Below are positions 32,959-40,138 of a DNA stretch of 41,167 nt, one piece after another. How positions within the stretch are numbered: position 1 is the stretch's first letter; every line of letters begins with the position of its first letter. The position numbers were made by a program, and so were the translations under genes. A model generated the notes under the pieces. The model was not told the origin of the DNA, did not search any database, and saw nothing but the letters and a program-made list of their open reading frames with translations. The stretch comes from DASULK01 sp036381835. Its GTDB lineage: Bacteria; Actinomycetota; Actinomycetes; Mycobacteriales; Micromonosporaceae. Location: contig DASVCA010000230.1 of the NCBI GenBank assembly GCA_036381835.1, positions 1 to 41,167 on the forward strand. The letters are read 5' to 3'.

Positions 32959-33657
32959 ATGCGCAAGCGCCGGGGCCTGCGGCCCGCGCTCGTCACCGTC
33001 GCCGCGGCAGCGATCAGCCTGACCCTTGCCACCCCTGCCTGGGCGGACAACGATATCTCACTCAACCCCGACCATGTCGGTAAGACCGCCGGATTCCAGA
33101 ACAACTGCACTGATGAGCGGTTCGAGGATCGGCCCGCCAACTACGACGGCTGGCACTTTGTCCTGCCCAGTGTCGATCTGGGCGACTTCGTCTCCATCTC
33201 GTTGACGTTCGACACCAGCGACGGCACCGAGGACGTCGAGATGGTCCGAGCCGAAGACGCCGCCAACGACAACTACGCCTTTTACCAGGCCTCAGACAGA
33301 TGGATCCACGCCTACCTGTTCACGCCGGCCGGCTGGACACTTTCGTCTGGCTCTGCGATCGTCACCGGCACACCGGAGCAGTCCGACAAGTTCAATCTGA
33401 GCCACACGTGCGCTGGTGAGTCGGGAGAAGAGTCGCCCAGCCCGTCCCCGACGCCCTCCGAGACACCGTCGGAGACACCGTCGGAGACGCCTTCCGAGTC
33501 TGAGTCCACCGAACCGGGCGAAGACGACGGCGGTTCTCTGCCGGTCACCGGTACGACGGTGGGCGTCATCACCGCGCTCGGCGTCGCGCTGATCGGCGGC
33601 GGTGCCGCGCTGATGTTCCTGCGCCGGCGTCGGGACGACGTGACGTTCACGAGCTGA
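32959..33657 (+). CDS. LPXTG-anchored surface protein
   Basis: 232 residues: Sec signal peptide (1-29, ending PAWA), a beta-rich domain with two cysteines (about 30-152), a Ser/Pro/Thr/Glu linker with PSET repeats (about 156-180), then LPVTG near 194-198, a hydrophobic helix and an RRRR tail. Sortase should link it to the cell wall. The outer domain is not recognised; a role in adhesion or envelope is a guess. No sortase gene is in the window. The ATG follows GGAGGA, and a perfect terminator lies behind the gene. Confidence 0.92.
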   Translation: MRKRRGLRPALVTVAAAAISLTLATPAWADNDISLNPDHVGKTAGFQNNCTDERFEDRPANYDGWHFVLPSVDLGDFVSISLTFDTSDGTEDVEMVRAEDAANDNYAFYQASDRWIHAYLFTPAGWTLSSGSAIVTGTPEQSDKFNLSHTCAGESGEESPSPSPTPSETPSETPSETPSESESTEPGEDDGGSLPVTGTTVGVITALGVALIGGGAALMFLRRRRDDVTFTS

Positions 33658-33670
33658 CCGACACGGTTCC

Positions 33671-33708
33671 CAATGGCGCCCCGGGTGTGACCACCCGGGG
33701 CGCCATTG
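33671..33708 (+). terminator. Terminator of the LPXTG protein gene
   Basis: A perfect 17-base stem (33671-33687 and 33692-33708) with a TGAC loop, 13 bases past the stop. The stretch 33709-33887 after it shows no gene; it should hold the aldehyde dehydrogenase promoter, and it has a small GGCCGC/GCGGCC hairpin at 33847-33863. Confidence 0.85.
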
Positions 33709-33887
33709 CATGTATTCCTGTGCCGAACCAGCAAGACCGGCCAGAGCCGTACCTGTCCTGACATACGGGCGTACGGTTGCCCATCGCGCCCGCACCGGTG
33801 AGAGTGGTGCGAACAAGCGGTGCCATCGATGCCGCCGCTCCACTATGGCCGCGTCGAGCGGCCGATGCACCACCTGGGAGAGACGCG

Positions 33888-35441
33888 ATGGCACTACGCA
33901 TCGCCGACGGCACCGCATGGTCTGAGGTTCTCGCCCGCGCCGCGGGCGCGGCCCAAGAGGCCTTCGCCGACCACGGCCCGCGCAACCTGATCGAAGGCAC
34001 CTGGTGTTCCGTAGGCAGTCCGACGCCGGTCCGCACCCCGGTCGACAACACCACGCTGGTCGACCTCCGACGACTCGACGCGGACGCCGCCCGCTCCGCG
34101 GTGCGGTTCGCCGCCGACGAGCATCGGGAATGGGCCCTGACGCCGCTCGCTGAGCGCAAGGCCAGGGTCGCGGCGGCGCTCGACGAGTTGACCGCCCACC
34201 GCGATCTGCTCGCCCTGCTGCTCGTCTGGGAGATCGGGAAGCCGTGGCGACTAGCCTGCGCCGACGTCGACCGTGCGCTGGACGGGGTCCGCTGGTACGT
34301 GGACGAGATCGATCGGATGCTGGCCGACGGACGCGAGCCGCTGCCCGGGCCGGTCAGCAACATCGCCAGCTGGAACTATCCGATGAGCGTGCTCGTCCAC
34401 GCCGAGCTGGTTCAGCTGCTCGCCGGCAACGCGGTGATCGCCAAGACGCCGTCGCAGGGCGGAGCGGTCTGCCTGACGGTGGCGCACGCCGTGATGCGCC
34501 GTGCCGGCCTGCCCGTCACCCTGCTGTCCGGCAGCGGGGAGGAGCTGTCCGAGGTCCTCGTCCGAGCGCCCGAGATCGGCGCGGTCGCTTTCGTCGGCGG
34601 ACGCTCCAACGGCGGCAAGGTCGCCGCGGCGCTGCTGGACACCGACAAGCGGCACATGATCGAACAGGAGGGCCTCAACGCCTGGGGTGTCTGGGAGTTC
34701 TCGCAGTGGGACAAGCTCGCCGCCCATCTGAAGAAGGGATTCGAGTACGGCAAGCAGCGCTGCACCGCGTACCCCAGGTTCGTGGTCCAGCGTGAGCTGG
34801 TCGACGAGTTCCTGGCGATGTATCTGCCGGTCGTCCGGTCGGTCCGGTTCGGGCATCCGCTGGCCGTCGATGCGCGGTGGTCGGCGGGCGACCCGCTGCC
34901 CGACCTCGACTTCGGCCCGCTGATCAGCGCGGCCAAGGCGGAGGAACTGCGCCGGAAGGTGGACGAGGCGATCCGGGGCGGCGCGATCCCGCTGTACCGC
35001 GGCCGCCTCGGCGGCGCGCCGTTCCTGGACGGACAGGACACCTCCGCGTATGTGGCTCCGGTCGTGCTGCTCGCCCCGCCGGGCCGGTCGCGGCTGATGC
35101 ACGCCGAACCGTTCGGCCCGGTGGACACCATCGTCGTGGTGGACACGACCGACGAACTGCTGGCGGCGATGAACGCCTCCAACGGCGCGCTGGTGGCGAG
35201 TCTGGCCTGCGACGACGAGGAGCTGGCCGCGAAGCTCGCGGTGGACCTGCAGGCGTTCAAGGTCGGCATCAACCGGCCGCGTTCGCGCGGCGACCGGGAC
35301 GAGCCGTTCGGCGGCCGGGGCGCGTCCTGGAAGGGTGCGTTCGTCGGCGGCGACCTGCTCGTGCAGGCGGTCACGGTAGGACCGGCGGACGAGCGGCTGT
35401 ACGGCAACTTCCCCGACTACAGCCGCTATCCCACCACCTAG
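33888..35441 (+). CDS. Aldehyde dehydrogenase family protein
   Basis: 517 residues, NAD(P)-dependent ALDH superfamily. The SNIASWNYPMSV segment (usual PWNFP), AVIAKTPSQG, the catalytic Glu region EQEGLNAWG and the Cys in KQRCTAYPR can be followed. The Glu region departs from the common ELGGKNP form and the residue before Q-R-C-T is Lys rather than Gly, so it belongs to a divergent branch. The ATG follows GGGAGAG. No cofactor partner or pathway is indicated by the neighbours. Confidence 0.9.
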   Translation: MALRIADGTAWSEVLARAAGAAQEAFADHGPRNLIEGTWCSVGSPTPVRTPVDNTTLVDLRRLDADAARSAVRFAADEHREWALTPLAERKARVAAALDELTAHRDLLALLLVWEIGKPWRLACADVDRALDGVRWYVDEIDRMLADGREPLPGPVSNIASWNYPMSVLVHAELVQLLAGNAVIAKTPSQGGAVCLTVAHAVMRRAGLPVTLLSGSGEELSEVLVRAPEIGAVAFVGGRSNGGKVAAALLDTDKRHMIEQEGLNAWGVWEFSQWDKLAAHLKKGFEYGKQRCTAYPRFVVQRELVDEFLAMYLPVVRSVRFGHPLAVDARWSAGDPLPDLDFGPLISAAKAEELRRKVDEAIRGGAIPLYRGRLGGAPFLDGQDTSAYVAPVVLLAPPGRSRLMHAEPFGPVDTIVVVDTTDELLAAMNASNGALVASLACDDEELAAKLAVDLQAFKVGINRPRSRGDRDEPFGGRGASWKGAFVGGDLLVQAVTVGPADERLYGNFPDYSRYPTT

Positions 35442-35460
35442 ACCGGCTCGGTTAGGCGGG

Positions 35461-35500
35461 GGTGGCCTGGGCGATCCGCGAGCGGATCGCCCAGGCCACC
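35461..35500. terminator. Bidirectional terminator hairpin
   Basis: A perfect 19-base stem (35461-35479 and 35482-35500) with a two-base spacer, between the convergent aldehyde dehydrogenase and pRiA4b-like genes. Confidence 0.85.
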
Positions 35501-35524
35501 CGCACCAAGTCGTGCCTCCGATGG

Positions 35525-36070
35525 TCAGGCGAGCCTGCGAAGCAGGGTGGTGACGCGCTGCGGATCGAATCCGGCCGGATCGAAGGGTACGGCGACCCAG
35601 CTGCGCATCTCCTCGTGGTCGGGGTGGGTCGGATCGCCCAGCGCGGCCAGGAAGGTCCGGTACCCGAAGGCCCCTCCGACGTCCTCCGGCGGGCAGGCCC
35701 GGGCACCGTCGACGCAGAGCGGATACCGCTCATCTGGGTCGGCCGCGAATACGTCCTCGACGGTGATCTCGTGCTCCCACCAGTCCCCGAAGTCGTAGGT
35801 GTAGAGGAACCGGCTGCCCTTGTTCACGACCTGGTCCAGTCGGACGTCCAACTCGTCGCGCAGGATGAGGTCCCCTTCGGGATCGGGCTCGCCGTACTGG
35901 AAGCCGTCGATGTCGAACGAGTGCAGGTGGCAGTCGCGCCAGCCCATCGCATGCTGAATGACCCGGTGCACCCGGTCGAGTGTGTAGCCACCGGGCACCA
36001 GCACCCGCCGCCACACGGGCGGCAGCACGTCGGAGAGCGACACCTTCAGCTGGAAGATGTGACGGGGCAT
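35525..36070 (-). CDS. Plasmid pRiA4b ORF-3 family protein
   Basis: 181 residues matching the PRiA4_ORF3 family: FQLKVSLSDVLPPVWRRVLVP at the start (consensus LKVxLxxxxPPIWRRI), WRDCHLHSF, YTYDFGDWWEHEI and a Cys/Gly-rich CPPEDVGGAFGY near 140. The family is widespread in chromosomes and plasmids and has no firm function. The ATG at 36070 has GGAG at four bases; 17 extra codons upstream lack support. It looks intact. Confidence 0.9.
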   Translation of the reverse strand: MPRHIFQLKVSLSDVLPPVWRRVLVPGGYTLDRVHRVIQHAMGWRDCHLHSFDIDGFQYGEPDPEGDLILRDELDVRLDQVVNKGSRFLYTYDFGDWWEHEITVEDVFAADPDERYPLCVDGARACPPEDVGGAFGYRTFLAALGDPTHPDHEEMRSWVAVPFDPAGFDPQRVTTLLRRLA

Positions 36071-36192
36071 GGTCTCCGATTGTTGACGGCATGCCGACCT
36101 CGCGCCCCGGTTTCGCCGCATTCTCTCCGAAATCCCCTCGAGCCGGGCACAGTGGCAGGGCGAGGGGTCACCGACGCCGAGGTACCGCTTCG

Positions 36193-36219
36193 CCCGGCTG
36201 AGCGCCGCTCAGCCGGGCT
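36193..36219. terminator. Hairpin upstream of the small Cys-rich gene
   Basis: GCCCGGCTGAGC-GCC-GCTCAGCCGGGC, a perfect 12-base stem in the 174-base divergent gap, 25 bases before the ATG at 36245. It lies just before a -10-like TACGCT (36234-36239), so it may insulate the gene from upstream transcription or act as an operator. Confidence 0.5.
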
Positions 36220-36244
36220 GGGGAAGGGGACCTACGCTGGAATC

Positions 36245-36364
36245 ATGATCTGCCGTGCCTGTCGGGAGAAACGACACGACGCCTGTCCGGGCGGCACCTG
36301 GTGCGATCGTCAGCACCGCACCGTTCGTGGTAACCCGCCGGCGACGGGGAGGGCCGGGGAATGA
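36245..36364 (+). CDS. Small Cys-rich protein coupled to RibD-like gene
   Basis: 39 residues beginning MICRACREKRHDACPGG and continuing TWCDRQHR. C3, C6, C14 and C20 with nearby His could bind zinc. I recall similar tiny proteins in other actinomycetes but no named family. Its TGA overlaps the ATG of the downstream RibD-like gene (ATGA), a strong sign of real translation. A TACGCT box five bases before the ATG and no ribosome site suggest a leaderless mRNA. Function unknown. Confidence 0.6.
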   Translation: MICRACREKRHDACPGGTWCDRQHRTVRGNPPATGRAGE

Positions 36365-37101
36365 GCGTCCAGGTGCCGATCGTCCGGTTGTGGCCCGACC
36401 CGAGCCCCACCCCGCTGGAACTCGACGCGCTGGCGGATCTGTATCCACGGGCCGCCGAGCCGAGCCTGCGGGTCAATTTCGTGACCAGCGTCGACGGCGC
36501 GGTGGAGATCCAAGGACACTCGGAAGGCCTGTCGGGGGAGGCGGACAAACGGGTGTTCGGCGTGCTCCGGATGCTCTGCGACGCGCTGCTGGTCGGTGCC
36601 GGGACGCTGCGCCAGGAACAGTACGGCGCGGTACGACTGGACGAGCGGCGGCGGGCGTGGCGGCGGGCCAACGGCCTGCCCGACTATCCCACCCTGGTCG
36701 TGGTCTCCGAATCGCTCGACCTCGACCCGCGGCAGGGCGCGTTCGCGGACGCACCGGTCCGCCCCCTGGTGCTGACCAGCAGCTCGGAGCCCGTACCGGA
36801 CGAACTGGGGGCGGCGGCCGAGGTGATCCGGGTCGGCGAGTCGGGGGTGGACTTCGCGGTCGCGCTGGCCGAGCTGCACCGCCGCGGTCTGCGGCAGCTG
36901 CTGTGCGAGGGCGGGCCGCACCTGTTCGGTTCGCTCACCGCCGCGGGCATGGTCGACGAGGTGTGTCTGACCGTGTCACCGCTGCTGGCGGGAGCGGGAG
37001 CGGGGCGGATCACCGCCGGCCCACCGGCTCCGGTCCGCCGGATGACGCTGCGCCACGTGCTCTCGGCCGACGGCATGCTCCTGCTCCGCTACAGCCGCTG
37101 A
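36361..37101 (+). CDS. RibD C-terminal-like pyrimidine reductase
   Basis: 246 residues with the dihydrofolate-reductase-like fold of the RibD reductase domain: LRVNFVTSVDGAVEI at the start, LLVGAGTLRQEQYG, CEGGPHLFGSL and a final MLLLRYSR. The deaminase domain of RibD is absent and no riboflavin gene is nearby, so it may act on another pyrimidine or pterin-like substrate (actinobacteria carry several such stand-alone copies). It is translationally coupled to the 39-residue Cys-rich gene. Confidence 0.88.
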   Translation: MSVQVPIVRLWPDPSPTPLELDALADLYPRAAEPSLRVNFVTSVDGAVEIQGHSEGLSGEADKRVFGVLRMLCDALLVGAGTLRQEQYGAVRLDERRRAWRRANGLPDYPTLVVVSESLDLDPRQGAFADAPVRPLVLTSSSEPVPDELGAAAEVIRVGESGVDFAVALAELHRRGLRQLLCEGGPHLFGSLTAAGMVDEVCLTVSPLLAGAGAGRITAGPPAPVRRMTLRHVLSADGMLLLRYSR

Positions 37102-37170
37102 GCTCGCCGGGACGGCCGCTCCGCCACGCCGCGGCCGCCCGGTCACCCGCCGTGTCGAGCAAGTTGCGGC

Positions 37171-37188
37171 GCGCGCCGCTTGGCGCGC
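37171..37188 (+). terminator. Hairpin after the RibD-like gene
   Basis: GCGCGCC-GCTT-GGCGCGC, a perfect 7-base GC stem 70 bases past the RibD-like stop and just before the HerA-like gene. Likely terminator. Confidence 0.5.
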
Positions 37189-37216
37189 TGTCGTAGCCGT
37201 GGGGCAGGATGCTCTC

Positions 37217-38968
37217 GTGAACGAGTCTGAACCGACCTCCGGCGAAGTGGTGGGCCGGGTCCTCGGCACCGCGGACGCCACTCCCCTGCAGTTCTGGACG
37301 GCGGTCGCCCCCGGCAGTTACCTGCAGCTCGACGATGTGGTGGTCACGCGACGCGAACTGCCGGACGGGGAGCCGGTGACGATCGCCGGGGTGGTGACGC
37401 AGGTACGCGCCCGACACGAAGGCGCGCAGTTCGACTCGGACGTGTTCGCCATCGCCGACGGCACCCTGCCGGCGCAGGTACAGGAGGCCGCCGAGATCAC
37501 CACCACCCGGGTCGATCCGGAGTTCTACGTGCCGCCGGCGCCCGGGGCCCCGGTGCGGCGGGCCGAGGGCGAGGCCCGGGCACAGGCGCTGCACTTCGAC
37601 CGGATGGAGCGACGCGTTCCGCTGGGGATCGGCCGAGACGGTGCGCCGGTCTTCCTCAACGCCGACTTCCTCGACGGCCGCCGCGGTGCGCATGTCTCGA
37701 TCTCCGGCATCTCGGGCGTGGCGACCAAGACGAGCTTCGCCACATTCCTGCTCTACTCGGTGTTCCGCTCCGGCGTGCTCGGAGGCGACGGGGTCAACGC
37801 CAAAGCGTTGATCTTCAACGTGAAAGGCGAGGATCTGCTTTTCCTCGACCATCCGAACGTCCGGCTGGATCCGGCGACGATCGCCGGATACACGAAGCTG
37901 GGGCTGCCCGCGCAGGCCTTCCCCGACGTACGGGTCTACGCCCCGCCTCGCGCCGACACCACGGGCACGCCGGACGTACAGAGCCGGCACACCGGGGTGG
38001 ACAGCTTCTACTGGACGCTGGCGGAGTTCTGCGCCGATCGATTACTGCCGTATGTGTTCGCCGACGCCGACGACGAACGCCAGCAGTACACGATGGTGGT
38101 GCACTCGGTCACCGCCTACCTGGCCCGCCACGCCCAGCCGGCCGACGGCGGGGTGAGCATCGACGGCACCCGCATCGGCTCCTACGGGGACCTGGTGGAC
38201 CACATCGTCGAGCAGTTGAACGACGATGAGACCCGCACCGCCTGGGCGGGCAGCGCGGTCGGGCTCGGCACGGTCAACGCGTTCGCTCGTCGGCTGATCG
38301 GCAGCAAGAAGGATCTGGCCCGGCTGATCCGGGGCGATCTCGCCACCCGACGTCCGCACACCATCAACACGGCCGAAAGCGCCCAGGTCACCGTCGTCGA
38401 CCTGCATAATCTGCCGGATCGGGCGCAGCGCTTCGTCGTCGGTGTGACGCTCAAGAGCGAGTTCGAGCGCAAGGAGAAGGCGGGTAACGCCAAACCGCTG
38501 CTCTTCGTCGTCCTCGACGAGTTGAACAAGTACGCGCCGCGGGAGGGCTCGTCTCCGATCAAGGAGGTGCTCCTCGACATCGCCGAGCGGGGCCGCTCGC
38601 TCGGCGTGATCCTCATCGGCGCGCAGCAGACCGCCAGCGAGGTGGAGCGCCGCATCGTCACGAACTCCGCGATCCGCGTGGTGGGCCGGCTGGACCCGGC
38701 CGAGGCGTCCCGCCCCGAGTACGGTTTCCTGCCGCCCGCGCAGCGTCAGCGTGCCCTGCTCGCCAAGCCCGGCACGATGTTCGTCAACCAACCGGATATA
38801 CCGGTACCGCTGTGCGTGGAGTTCCCGTTCCCGGCCTGGGCGACCCGGGTCGATGAGGCGGGCCCTCCCCCGTCGCACACGCTGCGCTCGATCACCCAGG
38901 CCGTCGACCCGTTCGCCGTCATCGGGCAGCGCAACGGCGCGCTCAGCGACGACGACATCCCGTTCTAG
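37217..38968 (+). CDS. HerA-like hexameric DNA translocase ATPase
   Basis: 583 residues: an N-terminal HAS-barrel-like beta domain (about 5-100), then a RecA-like HerA/FtsK-type ATPase. Walker A is unusual, ISGISGVATKTS: threonine stands where the consensus has the glycine before Lys-Thr. Walker B is LLFVVLDELNKYAP; the sensor/arginine region follows in RIVTNSAIRVVGRLD. Such ATPases drive DNA end resection with a nuclease. The GTG at 37217 has CAGGAT six bases upstream and no ribosome site; a GTG six codons earlier is possible. Codon 276 is TTA. sbcD follows nine bases downstream; no NurA is visible. Confidence 0.85.
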   Translation: MNESEPTSGEVVGRVLGTADATPLQFWTAVAPGSYLQLDDVVVTRRELPDGEPVTIAGVVTQVRARHEGAQFDSDVFAIADGTLPAQVQEAAEITTTRVDPEFYVPPAPGAPVRRAEGEARAQALHFDRMERRVPLGIGRDGAPVFLNADFLDGRRGAHVSISGISGVATKTSFATFLLYSVFRSGVLGGDGVNAKALIFNVKGEDLLFLDHPNVRLDPATIAGYTKLGLPAQAFPDVRVYAPPRADTTGTPDVQSRHTGVDSFYWTLAEFCADRLLPYVFADADDERQQYTMVVHSVTAYLARHAQPADGGVSIDGTRIGSYGDLVDHIVEQLNDDETRTAWAGSAVGLGTVNAFARRLIGSKKDLARLIRGDLATRRPHTINTAESAQVTVVDLHNLPDRAQRFVVGVTLKSEFERKEKAGNAKPLLFVVLDELNKYAPREGSSPIKEVLLDIAERGRSLGVILIGAQQTASEVERRIVTNSAIRVVGRLDPAEASRPEYGFLPPAQRQRALLAKPGTMFVNQPDIPVPLCVEFPFPAWATRVDEAGPPPSHTLRSITQAVDPFAVIGQRNGALSDDDIPF

Positions 38969-38977
38969 GCAGGGAAC

Positions 38978-40138
38978 ATGAAGATCCTGCACACCTCAGA
39001 CTGGCACGTCGGGAAGGTGCTCAAGGGGCGGTCCCGGCTGACCGAGCAGGTCGCGGTGCTCACGCAGGTGGTCGAGATCGCCCACGCCGAGCAACCCGAC
39101 CTGATCATCGTCGCCGGCGATCTGTACGACACCGCCGCGCCCACCCCGGACGCCACCCGCATCGTCACCCGGGCGCTGTCGGCGCTGCGCGGCACGGGCG
39201 CCCGGGTGGTGGCCATCGGCGGCAACCACGACAACGGCCCGGCACTGGACGCGTTGCGCCCGTGGGCGGAGGCGGCCGGGGTCACGTTGCGCGGCAGCGT
39301 GCGCGACAACGCCGCCGATCACCGCATCGAGGGCGTCACGGCCGACGGGGAGCGCTGGCGGCTGGCCGCGCTGCCCTTCCTGTCGCAGCGTTACGCGGTA
39401 CGTGCGGTCGAGATGTACGACCTGACGGGGGCCGAGGCGAACCAGACTTACGCCGACCACATCGCCCGCCTGATCGCCGCCCTCACCCACGATTTCGACG
39501 CTGCGGACGCGGTCAACCTGGTCACCGCTCACCTCACGGTGGTCGGAGGACGGCTGGGCGGAGGCGAGCGAGAGGCGCACAGCGTGCTCGGCTATGCCGT
39601 CCCCGCCACTGTCTTCCCCGCCGCCGCGCACTACGTGGCGCTGGGTCATCTGCATCGCGCCCAGCAGGTCCCCGGCGCCTGCCCGATCCGCTACAGCGGA
39701 AGCCCGCTCGCCGTCGACTTCGGCGAGGAGGAGAACCTGCCGTCGGTGACCGTCGTGGAGGTGAGCGCGCAGACCGCGGCGAAGGTGCGGGAGGTGCCGA
39801 TCACCGCCGCGACTCCGCTGCGCAGCGTACGCGGGAGTCTGGCCGAGTTGGCCGAGATCGCCCGGTCGGGTCAACCGGAAGCCTGGCTGCGGGTCTACGT
39901 GCGAGAGGCGCCCCGCGCGGGCCTGCGGGAGGAGGTCCAGGAGTTGCTGCCGAACGCGCTCGAGGTACGCATCGATCCGGAGCTGCTGCCGGTGCGGGAT
40001 GCGCCGAGCCGTACGGCGTCCCGCGCCGGACGTTCACCGCGTGACTTGTTCGCCGACTATCTCGCCAGCCGGGGGCACGCCGAGGACGACGGGGTACGGG
40101 AGTTGTTCGACGAACTGCTGGCGGAGGTGGAGCGCTGA
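38978..40138 (+). CDS. sbcD: Exonuclease subunit SbcD (Mre11-like)
   Basis: 386 residues. The calcineurin-like phosphoesterase motifs are present: HTSDWHVG (5-12), VAGDLYD, GGNHDN, and later HLTVVGG and GHLHRAQ for the two metal sites. With SbcC it forms an ATP-dependent double-strand nuclease that opens hairpins and protein-blocked ends. The ATG lies nine bases after the HerA-like stop, and the TGA shares one base with the sbcC ATG. Confidence 0.95.
   Translation: MKILHTSDWHVGKVLKGRSRLTEQVAVLTQVVEIAHAEQPDLIIVAGDLYDTAAPTPDATRIVTRALSALRGTGARVVAIGGNHDNGPALDALRPWAEAAGVTLRGSVRDNAADHRIEGVTADGERWRLAALPFLSQRYAVRAVEMYDLTGAEANQTYADHIARLIAALTHDFDAADAVNLVTAHLTVVGGRLGGGEREAHSVLGYAVPATVFPAAAHYVALGHLHRAQQVPGACPIRYSGSPLAVDFGEEENLPSVTVVEVSAQTAAKVREVPITAATPLRSVRGSLAELAEIARSGQPEAWLRVYVREAPRAGLREEVQELLPNALEVRIDPELLPVRDAPSRTASRAGRSPRDLFADYLASRGHAEDDGVRELFDELLAEVER

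Noticed and set aside
33421..33510. Repeat of GAGACACCGTCG-type units, considered as a DNA repeat or CRISPR-like array
   Set aside because: It is the coding sequence of the PSET linker in the LPXTG protein; units are short, in frame and without spacers.
35525..36070. Possible mobile element because of the pRiA4b ORF-3 similarity
   Set aside because: No transposase, inverted ends or direct repeats are seen, and the family is common in chromosomes.
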